This document shows, piece by piece, positions 9,100-15,392 of a stretch of DNA of 64,000 nt. Made by a program: the position numbers and the translations under genes. This stretch comes from CAZGRP01 sp964527995 (lineage in GTDB: Bacteria; Zhuqueibacterota; Zhuqueibacteria; Oceanimicrobiales; CAZGRP01), in the NCBI GenBank assembly GCA_964527995.1, contig CAZGRP010000007.1, positions 59,152-123,151 on the forward strand. The letters run 5' to 3'. Numbering within the stretch: position 1 is the first letter of the stretch; each line of letters starts with the position of its first letter. The notes below the pieces were generated by a model. That model was not told where the DNA came from, searched no databases, and was given only the letters and a program-made list of their open reading frames with translations.

Positions 9100-10344
9100 T
9101 TGTCTGCCAGCGAGTACAAGAAAACGGTACTCTCAAACGGTCTTCGCATCGTCACCGAGCGAACCCCTCACGTCCGTTCTGTGGCACTCGGCATCTGGGT
9201 GGCCACCGGCACCCGTGATGAAACCCCCGCCAACAATGGTATCTCGCATTTCGTCGAGCACATGGTCTTCAAGGGCACGCGCAAGCGAAGTGCGCGAGAG
9301 ATTGCCGAGTGCATCGAATCGGTGGGCGGCTATCTCAATGCCTTCACCAGCAAGGAGGTCACCTGCTTCTACGCCCATCTCCTCGACGAGGACCTGGCCC
9401 GCGCCGTGGACGTGCTGGCCGACCTGGTGACCGGCCCTCTTTTTGACGAGGAGGAGATTCATAAAGAAAAAGGGGTCGTCCTCGAAGAAATCAACAACCT
9501 CGAAGACACCCCGGAGGAATTGGTCCACGAGCAGTTCCTCAAGGACCTGTTTCCCGATCACCCCCTGGGCTTCTCCACCTTGGGTACGCGCGAGAGCGTT
9601 GCCGCGCTGACCCGGGACGACCTGGTACGCTACATGAAGCGGAACTATACGCTGGATCGGATCGTCGTCGCCGCCAGCGGCAATGTGAAGCACCAGGAAC
9701 TCGTCCGTCTGGTCCAGCCCGCCCTTGAGCCACTGCCGCAGGTCGGCGGCAAGCGGCCTCTTTCTACCCCGACTCCGGGTACGCGGAACCACCTCGAGGA
9801 GGCGAGTATACTTCAGGCGCACCTGTGCGTGGGAACCACTTCCTACCCATACCGCGATCCGAGAAAATTCGCGCTGCTCGCCCTCAACACGCTCCTGGGT
9901 GGGGGCATGAGCTCGAGACTGTTCCAGACGATCCGCGAGACGTACGGGCTGGCCTACACCGTCTATTCCTTCCTCGACTTCTTGCTCGACACCGGCGTCT
10001 TCGGCATCTACGTAGGTACCGACAAAGATAAAGTCGACGCCTGCCTGGAGCTGATTGTGAAGGAACTTGAGACGCTCCGTCACACTGAGGTGCCTGCCGA
10101 GGAGCTTGCCCGCACGAAGTCCCAGCTAAAGGGGAACTTGATGCTCGGGCTTGAAAGCACCAGCGGCCGAATGAATCGGTTGGCGAAAATGGAGCTCTAC
10201 GTGAGGTCCTACTACACGCTCGACGACATCATCGAGAAGATCGATGCGGTCCGTGCCGCCGACATTTATCAGGTCGCGAACGAGCTCTTTTTGCCCGAGC
10301 GCCTGCAGACGACTATCTTGAAACCCAAGAACGACGGAGGGTGA
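9100..10344 (+). CDS. M16 family zinc peptidase
   Basis: This is a pitrilysin/mitochondrial-processing-peptidase type metalloprotease. The inverted zinc motif HFVEH is at residues 50-54 and the third ligand is expected in VVLEEINNLEDTPEE about 70 residues on. At 414 residues it is the usual length for the single-chain bacterial form. The likely start is TTG, 3 bases after the pnp stop, with AAGGAG upstream. A pnp-M16 pair is common in bacteria; the substrate is generally unknown. Confidence 0.95.
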   Translation: MSASEYKKTVLSNGLRIVTERTPHVRSVALGIWVATGTRDETPANNGISHFVEHMVFKGTRKRSAREIAECIESVGGYLNAFTSKEVTCFYAHLLDEDLARAVDVLADLVTGPLFDEEEIHKEKGVVLEEINNLEDTPEELVHEQFLKDLFPDHPLGFSTLGTRESVAALTRDDLVRYMKRNYTLDRIVVAASGNVKHQELVRLVQPALEPLPQVGGKRPLSTPTPGTRNHLEEASILQAHLCVGTTSYPYRDPRKFALLALNTLLGGGMSSRLFQTIRETYGLAYTVYSFLDFLLDTGVFGIYVGTDKDKVDACLELIVKELETLRHTEVPAEELARTKSQLKGNLMLGLESTSGRMNRLAKMELYVRSYYTLDDIIEKIDAVRAADIYQVANELFLPERLQTTILKPKNDGG

Positions 10345-10346
10345 CA

Positions 10347-11462
10347 ATGGTTATCGGCATACCGAAAGAAATCAAGCCCTACGAAAACCGAGTGGCATTG
10401 ATACCCGCTGGAGCGGAGCTGCTGGAATTGCACGGTCACAAGGTCCTGGTGCAGGCGCACGCGGGGCAGGGGAGCGGTTTCAAGGATGAAGACTATGCCC
10501 AGGCAGGGGCGCAGATCGTTGAGGATGCCGCCAGCATTTACGCCGAGGCTGACATGATTATGAAGGTGAAGGAGCCGCTGCCCGAGGAATATCCGCTCCT
10601 TCGTCGCGGTCAGATTGTTTTCACATACTTTCATTTCGCAGCCTCGCGACAGCTCACCGAGGCCGTCATCAAGTCGGGCTGCACTGCCATCGCCTACGAG
10701 ACCGTACAACGTCCGGACGGGTCCCTGCCGCTTCTTGTGCCGATGAGTGAGGTCGCCGGCCGCATGTCGATCCAGGAGGGCGCCCGCTGGCTCGAAAAGA
10801 TGTATGGTGGTGTTGGAATTCTGCTCGGAGGCGTGCCAGGTGTAGAACCCGCCCGCGTGACCATTCTCGGAGGCGGTGTGGTCGGCAGCAACGCCGCCAA
10901 AATCGCCTCGGGCCTCGGAGCGCAGGTGACGATCCTTGACGTCAACCTTGAACGGCTTCGATACCTGGACGATGTGATGCCGAAGAATGTGATCACGGTT
11001 GTCTCCAATCCCGCTAACATTCGCAAGGCTATCGGCGACGCCGACCTGATCATTGGTGCCGTGCTCATTCCAGGAGCGAGGGCGCCAAAGCTGGTCACTC
11101 GCGATATGCTGAAGCTCATGAAAAAGGGCGCCGTCATCGTGGATGTGGCCGTCGATCAGGGCGGTTGCGTTGAAACCAGCAGGCCGACCACGCACCAGCA
11201 GCCGACCTTCACCGTGGATGGCGTCATCCACTACGGCGTCGCCAACATGCCAGGCGCCGTGCCGCTGACGTCGACCGTAGCCCTGACCAACTCGACTCTG
11301 CCTTATGCGATTCAGATCGCTGATGCCGGCGTGCCCGAAGTGTTTCGCAAGAACAGCGACATCGCCAAGGGGGCCAACATTGTCGATGGCCAGGTCACCC
11401 ACAGAGCGGTCGCCGAGGCGTTCGGACTGCCATACACACCGCTCGACAAAGTCTTCAGTTGA
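10347..11462 (+). CDS. ald: Alanine dehydrogenase
   Basis: The enzyme reversibly deaminates L-alanine to pyruvate with NAD. It starts VIGIPKEIKPYENRVAL, carries the substrate loop ending KVKEPLPEEYPLL, and has the Rossmann motif LGGGVVGSNAAK. It ends with the typical NIVDGQVTHRAVAEAFG. I choose the ATG at 10347, 6 bases after GGAGG, over the GTG two codons earlier. It is 371 residues long, the normal size, and belongs to the same run of genes as the M16 peptidase. Confidence 0.96.
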   Translation: MVIGIPKEIKPYENRVALIPAGAELLELHGHKVLVQAHAGQGSGFKDEDYAQAGAQIVEDAASIYAEADMIMKVKEPLPEEYPLLRRGQIVFTYFHFAASRQLTEAVIKSGCTAIAYETVQRPDGSLPLLVPMSEVAGRMSIQEGARWLEKMYGGVGILLGGVPGVEPARVTILGGGVVGSNAAKIASGLGAQVTILDVNLERLRYLDDVMPKNVITVVSNPANIRKAIGDADLIIGAVLIPGARAPKLVTRDMLKLMKKGAVIVDVAVDQGGCVETSRPTTHQQPTFTVDGVIHYGVANMPGAVPLTSTVALTNSTLPYAIQIADAGVPEVFRKNSDIAKGANIVDGQVTHRAVAEAFGLPYTPLDKVFS

Positions 11463-11469
11463 CTCGCCT

Positions 11470-12246
11470 ATGGCAGTCCCGGTGCTGGCCTATCATCAGG
11501 TGGGAACGGGCCCGCAGGCCTCGATCACATGGGTGAGCCAACGAGCTTTCGAACGGCAGATCCAGTATCTGGCGGACGATGGATATGTTTCGCTGACCCT
11601 GCGCGACCTCCGCGCTGGCCACCCGCCGCCGACATCGCGCGCCGTAGTCCTGACCTTTGACGACGCGTACATCTCGGTTGCCAAACACGCCTTTCCGGTG
11701 TTGCGCCGCCATGGTTTCGTTGCCACGCTCTTCGTCATCGCCGGTTATGTCGGTCAGGAAAACGGCTGGGATGTCCGCCTGCCCGGGATGCGATGCCGTC
11801 ACCTGAGCTGGGCGAAATTAAGAGAGCTGGTTCAAGCAGGGTGGGAGATAGGGTCTCACACGATGACGCACCCCGATCTGACCGCTCTGCCGCCACACAC
11901 TGCATGGCAAGAGCTTCGTGACTCCAAACTCCTCCTTGAACAGGAACTGAACACGGCTGTCACTTCGCTGTCTTTTCCCTTCGGCCGATATGACAGGGCA
12001 ACGATCCGCCTGGCTGTCAAGGCCGGGTACCAGTGCGCCTGCACGCTCGATGGCCGGCCCACGCCGCTGGCAGAGGCTCCTGGATTCCTGGTCCCGCGCT
12101 GGGGCGTCTATCTCTTTGACCACCTCGGAAGTTTCAGGCGGAAGGTGGGTTCAGCCCGGTTTTCGCCAGCCGAGTGCTGGAAGCAGCGCCTCATTCACCA
12201 GTGCGCGCAAGGCACCTGGTGGGCGAAGTCTCTGTTGCGGCGCTAA
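11470..12246 (+). CDS. Polysaccharide deacetylase family protein (NodB domain)
   Basis: This is a carbohydrate esterase family 4 protein, probably acting on a cell-surface polysaccharide. Seen motifs are LTFDDAY (metal and catalytic Asp pair, residues 64-65), GSHTMTHPDL (the His-x3-His metal site) and FPFGRYD. No signal peptide is obvious: the protein begins AVPVLAYHQVGTGP. The frame stays open upstream inside ald, but homologous sequence only begins here. No ribosome binding site is clear, so coupling to ald, 7 bases upstream, is likely. Its substrate cannot be told from sequence. Confidence 0.88.
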   Translation: MAVPVLAYHQVGTGPQASITWVSQRAFERQIQYLADDGYVSLTLRDLRAGHPPPTSRAVVLTFDDAYISVAKHAFPVLRRHGFVATLFVIAGYVGQENGWDVRLPGMRCRHLSWAKLRELVQAGWEIGSHTMTHPDLTALPPHTAWQELRDSKLLLEQELNTAVTSLSFPFGRYDRATIRLAVKAGYQCACTLDGRPTPLAEAPGFLVPRWGVYLFDHLGSFRRKVGSARFSPAECWKQRLIHQCAQGTWWAKSLLRR

Positions 12247-12253
12247 AAAGAGC

Positions 12254-12282
12254 TTGCTATTTTTCGATTTTTTTGCTAACGT
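12254..12282 (+). promoter_or_regulatory. Putative promoter of the MerR-type gene
   Basis: TTGCTA and TAACGT are separated by 17 bases, with a T-rich spacer, in the gap after the deacetylase gene. The start codon of the regulator is about 70 bases further on. Moderate match to the vegetative consensus. Confidence 0.4.
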
Positions 12283-12354
12283 AGTGTTCGATAACTACTT
12301 GAGGCCGATTGAGTTCGCCCACCCTGTTCTGTGCACGTGCGGACATCGGAGCGA

Positions 12355-12747
12355 ATGAAAGAAGTTCCGATAAAGAAACTGTACTATTCGATCAGCGAGG
12401 TCAGCCGAATCACCTCGCTGAAGCCGTATGTGCTGAGGTATTGGGAGACTGAATTCGCGGAGCTTCGTCCCGCGAAAAACCGGGCCGGGAACCGCACCTA
12501 CCGAAAGAGTGATATCGAACTCATCTTCCTCATCAAGCGTTTGCTCTACACAGAGAAGTATACGATTGAAGGAGCCCGGCGGCGGCTGAGGCAGCTTCGC
12601 AAGGCGGACGGACAGCAGCTTCGTCCCTCGTTGGAAGTCCTTCACGCCGAGGATCTTCTTCAGGAAGTCAAAAAGGGTCTAAAAGAAATCCTCGAAATTC
12701 TCGATCAGCGAGAGCCACAACATCGGGGCGTGGCGCAGCCCGGTTAG
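12355..12747 (+). CDS. MerR family transcriptional regulator
   Basis: The N-terminal winged-helix region reads YYSISEVSRITSLKPYVLRYWETEF, the standard MerR DNA-binding entry, followed by LRPAKNRAGNRTYRKSDIELI. A coiled region follows, but there is no ligand domain or metal-binding Cys, so the inducer is unknown. The ATG at 12355 follows GGAG; an in-frame GTG 24 bases earlier is less likely. At 130 residues it is of the short MerR type often found next to tRNA or infC-like genes. Its stop codon (TAG at 12745) lies inside the following tRNA gene. Confidence 0.87.
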   Translation: MKEVPIKKLYYSISEVSRITSLKPYVLRYWETEFAELRPAKNRAGNRTYRKSDIELIFLIKRLLYTEKYTIEGARRRLRQLRKADGQQLRPSLEVLHAEDLLQEVKKGLKEILEILDQREPQHRGVAQPG

Positions 12748-12798
12748 CGCGCTTGCTTGGGGTGCAAGAGGTCGCTGGTTCAAATCCAGTCGCCCCGA
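12724..12798 (+). tRNA. tRNA-Pro (anticodon GGG)
   Basis: The acceptor arms CGGGGCG and CGCCCCG pair fully. The D-arm is GCGC...GCGC, the anticodon arm is CTTGC/GCAAG with loop TTGGGGT, and the T-arm carries TTCAAAT. The anticodon reads GGG. The discriminator is A and CCA is not encoded. The first 24 bases overlap the end of the MerR gene, so that gene's mRNA and the tRNA compete for the same bases. Confidence 0.95.
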
Positions 12799-12802
12799 CG
12801 AC

Positions 12803-12835
12803 GAGACCCTGGGATCCTCCCTGGGTCTCTTTTTT
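12803..12835 (+). terminator. Rho-independent terminator after tRNA-Pro(GGG)
   Basis: GAGACCC pairs with GGGTCTC (12823-12829). The stem extends by GGGA/TCCC after a T-T mismatch and is followed at once by six T (12830-12835). It would end the MerR/tRNA transcript. Confidence 0.9.
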
Positions 12836-12867
12836 GTGTTTGGCTATTTCAATCTGGTCTCCCTGCA

Positions 12868-13764
12868 ATGCCCGGTAAACTCTTGATCGTCGAAGACGAA
12901 AGAAGCGTGCGCGAAGCCCTTGCGTCCTACCTGGGGTTCAAGGGCTTTGAGGTCGAGACCGCCGGGGACGGCGAGACAGGCCTCCGCCTCGTATCGCAGC
13001 AGGGCGGCTACGATCTGGTGATCACGGATCTGAGCATGCCTGGAATGCACGGACTCGACTTCCTCCACCGCCTGCGCAAGATGGGGGAGAATCTTCCCGT
13101 TATCGTCATGACGGGATATGCGACGGTTGAGAACGCCGTGCAGGCCCTGAAGGAGGGGGCCGAAGACTTCGTAACCAAGCCGATTCATTTCGAGGAGCTC
13201 GCCGAATCGATTGCCCGAATCCTCGAAAGGCACGCCCGAAAACTGCAGCGATACGACGCATTGCGTTTGGCGGAAGGCTTCACGCTACAGCTGACCTACC
13301 GCACATCACAGCTAGACCTGCGCTCTCTGCGTTACTATTTCGAGGATTTGCTGATCGGGCTCAACGGCTTCACCCAGGTGGAGGTGACCAGCGTTACCCT
13401 GGCGTTCGAAGAGGCGCTGTCGAACGCCCACGAACACGGCAATCTCGAGCTGAGCAGCGACGTCAAATCGGCCGAGGGTGGGGGATGGGAGGCTTACGAC
13501 CGACTTCGCAGGGAACGACTGGCGGAGCCGAAATACGGCAACCGGAAGATGCACCTGCGAATCTCGTGGCAGCCTCCGGTTGTTGAGGTGAGTGTGCGTG
13601 ACGAGGGGAGGGGGTTCAATTACGCCGACTGGGCCCCGCAGACGGACTCGACCAAGGGCCACGGCAGGGGACTGGCAATCATCTATGGAGTCATGGACGA
13701 GGTGAGCTTCAACGAGTCCGGTACTGAAATCACAATGCGCAAGTTCACGGGGCCAACCTCCTGA
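12868..13764 (+). CDS. Response regulator with C-terminal HATPase (anti-sigma type) domain
   Basis: Residues 1-125 form a receiver domain: acidic EDE at 9-11, phosphoacceptor Asp 54 in VITDLSMPG, MTGYA and the conserved KP in VTKPIHF. The C-terminal half is a GHKL ATPase of the RsbW/serine-kinase type, with an N-box EEALSNAHEHGN, the G1 box VRDEGRGF and G2 box GHGRGLAI. There is no HisKA dimerisation domain. This suggests phosphorylation-controlled anti-sigma or partner-switching output rather than a sensor kinase; that is inference. The frame is open further upstream through the tRNA, but the ATG at 12868 starts the receiver fold. Confidence 0.88.
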   Translation: MPGKLLIVEDERSVREALASYLGFKGFEVETAGDGETGLRLVSQQGGYDLVITDLSMPGMHGLDFLHRLRKMGENLPVIVMTGYATVENAVQALKEGAEDFVTKPIHFEELAESIARILERHARKLQRYDALRLAEGFTLQLTYRTSQLDLRSLRYYFEDLLIGLNGFTQVEVTSVTLAFEEALSNAHEHGNLELSSDVKSAEGGGWEAYDRLRRERLAEPKYGNRKMHLRISWQPPVVEVSVRDEGRGFNYADWAPQTDSTKGHGRGLAIIYGVMDEVSFNESGTEITMRKFTGPTS

Positions 13765-13783
13765 ATTCTATAGGGTTTTTCCC

Positions 13784-13812
13784 TTGCTTTTACAGCGTCG
13801 ATTTTTTATATT
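13784..13812 (+). promoter_or_regulatory. Putative promoter of the glycosyltransferase gene
   Basis: TTGCTT (13784-13789) and TATATT (13807-13812) are 17 bases apart in the short gap after the response regulator gene. Transcription would begin only about 9 bases before the first possible start codon. Confidence 0.5.
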
Positions 13813-13827
13813 TGTGCGTTCCGGGTC

Positions 13828-14523
13828 TTGAGATTGAAGACATTCGGTGGCGTAATCACGAGGACGCGGGCGGTCGTTCCCGCGTTCAACGTCGAGAGCA
13901 GGCTTCCAGAAGTTCTTTCAAAGTTACAGCGTTTTGTTCCCCCTTCGTGCATCATTGTGGTCGACGACGGTTCCCGCGATGGCACCGGCAGGATTGCCGC
14001 GAATGTTGGTTGCGAGGTCATCCGGCACCCGGTGAACCGTGGCAAGGGCATGGCACTGCGAGCCGGTTTTGAAGCCGCACTTGCTCAGAAAGCAAGCTTT
14101 GTCATCACCCTGGACGCTGATGGGCAACACGATCCAGAGCACCTGCCAGCGCTTTGGTCGACAATGATTGAGGGTGGTTGGGACATCGTCATCGGCGCCC
14201 GCAGGCGGGGGGGACAAATGCCGATCGGCAGGCGGTTGAGCAATATGCTCAACTCTCTAATCGTTTCGGGCTTTACGGGCCAGAGAATTCCGGACAGCCA
14301 ATCCGGATTCCGGCTGATCAAAGCCGGGGTTTTAGAAGCTGTCCGCATGCGTAGCGTTCGCTACGAGCTTGAAACGGAATTGCTCCTGCTCGCGGCAGCA
14401 GCAGGATTTCGCATTGGTTCTGTGACAATCCCGACGATCTACGCTGGCGAGGAAAGCCATATCCGGTCTTCGGACGCACTCAGGTTTGTCTGGCTCTACT
14501 GGACCAAACTCTTATCGAACTAG
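13828..14523 (+). CDS. Family 2 glycosyltransferase (polyprenyl-phosphate sugar transferase type)
   Basis: The GT-A fold is shown by VVPAFNVESRLPEVL, VVDDGSRDGT and TLDADGQHDP, the last containing the DxD-like metal site. PDSQSGFRL is typical of dolichol-phosphate-mannose-synthase-like enzymes. It has 231 residues and no membrane anchor. The start is uncertain: only TTG codons (13828 or 13834) lie between the promoter-like sequence and the domain, and no ribosome binding site is visible. The next gene is a DedA-like membrane protein, which suggests a lipid-linked or envelope role. Confidence 0.87.
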   Translation: MRLKTFGGVITRTRAVVPAFNVESRLPEVLSKLQRFVPPSCIIVVDDGSRDGTGRIAANVGCEVIRHPVNRGKGMALRAGFEAALAQKASFVITLDADGQHDPEHLPALWSTMIEGGWDIVIGARRRGGQMPIGRRLSNMLNSLIVSGFTGQRIPDSQSGFRLIKAGVLEAVRMRSVRYELETELLLLAAAAGFRIGSVTIPTIYAGEESHIRSSDALRFVWLYWTKLLSN

Positions 14524-14532
14524 GTTCGGGCT

Positions 14533-15192
14533 TTGCAACAACAGATGGACAGCATGGATGCCGTGGACGGCATCAAGAACCTTCCTGAGCGGTCCGAACG
14601 GCCGGCGAACATCGTACGGCGCCTCTACGACTGGGTGCTGCACTGGGCGGAGACACCATATGGCACGGTGGCGCTGTTCGCCCTGGCTTTCGCCGAATCG
14701 TCTTTTTTCCCCGTCCCTCCGGACGTGCTTCTGATCGCGCTGGCGATCAGTATTCCGGCCCGGGCTTTCCGCTACGCACTGATCTGCACGCTCGGATCGC
14801 TGATCGGTGGTGTCGTCGGCTACAGCCTCGGCTACTTCGCGTACGAAGGGGTTGGGCGACCGATCGTCGAGTTTTATCACGGTCAGGCGCTGATGGCGCA
14901 GATCAAAACGAAGTACGATCTGTACGGCTTCTGGGGGGTGCTGGTGGCAGCCATCACGCCCATCCCGTACAAGATCTTCACGATCTCGTCCGGCGTGTTC
15001 AGGTTTAATTTTCAGGAGTTCTTAGCTGCCTCCATCATCGGCCGTTCATTGCGCTTCTTTGTGGTCGCCGCGCTGATTTGGAGGTTCGGGGCTCCCATTC
15101 GGGATTTTATCGACCGGTATTTTAATCGCCTGTCCATTGCCTTCACCGTTTTGTTGATCGGTGGTTTCGTGGTCATTAAGTATCTGATTTGA
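14533..15192 (+). CDS. DedA/YqaA family membrane protein (VTT domain)
   Basis: A 219-residue protein with a hydrophilic N-terminus and four to five membrane stretches. FAESSFFPVPPDVLLIALAI and the region from FWGVLVAAITPIPYKIFTIS are the conserved re-entrant segments of the DedA/SNARE-associated family, here of the YqaA type. Family members are linked to lipid scrambling or membrane homeostasis; the exact substrate is not predictable. The frame starts at TTG 14533, but ATG 14545 or 14554 are equally possible. The stop is one base before the next tRNA. Confidence 0.88.
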   Translation: MQQQMDSMDAVDGIKNLPERSERPANIVRRLYDWVLHWAETPYGTVALFALAFAESSFFPVPPDVLLIALAISIPARAFRYALICTLGSLIGGVVGYSLGYFAYEGVGRPIVEFYHGQALMAQIKTKYDLYGFWGVLVAAITPIPYKIFTISSGVFRFNFQEFLAASIIGRSLRFFVVAALIWRFGAPIRDFIDRYFNRLSIAFTVLLIGGFVVIKYLI

Positions 15193-15193
15193 T

Positions 15194-15268
15194 CGGGGTG
15201 TAGCGCAGTCCGGTTAGCGCGCTTCGTTCGGGACGAAGAGGTCGGAGGTTCGAATCCTCTCACCCCGA
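15194..15268 (+). tRNA. tRNA-Pro (anticodon CGG)
   Basis: The acceptor CGGGGTG/CACCCCG, the D-arm GCGC/GCGC, the anticodon arm CTTCG/CGAAG with loop TTCGGGA, and the T-arm with TTCGAAT form a complete cloverleaf. The anticodon is CGG. The discriminator is A and CCA is not encoded. It is very similar to the GGG isoacceptor 2.4 kb upstream. No promoter is seen in the single base before it, so it is probably cut out of the DedA transcript. Confidence 0.95.
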
Positions 15269-15280
15269 CTCGTTCTGGTT

Positions 15281-15365
15281 GCCTGTTCCAAAGCTCTCTG
15301 GGATCGGCTTCTGCGCAAACACTCGCGCAGGAGCCGGCCGCTGCTTCGTGAACAGGCATTCTTTA
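15281..15365 (+). promoter_or_regulatory. Nested stem-loop leader upstream of leuS
   Basis: GCCTGTTC (15281-15288) pairs with GAACAGGC (15350-15357). Inside it, a 12-base-pair hairpin (15305-15316 with 15325-15336, one G-U) has an 8-base loop. After the outer stem the sequence is T-rich (ATTCTTTATTT) but is not a clean T-run. It could be a weak terminator for the tRNA, or an attenuator for leuS. No T-box consensus is present. Confidence 0.5.
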
Positions 15366-15392
15366 TTTGTGGACCTCCTACGTGTTGAGAGA

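Noticed and set aside
15269..15392. T-box leader for leuS
   Set aside because: The T-box consensus and a specifier loop are not visible; only nested hairpins are.
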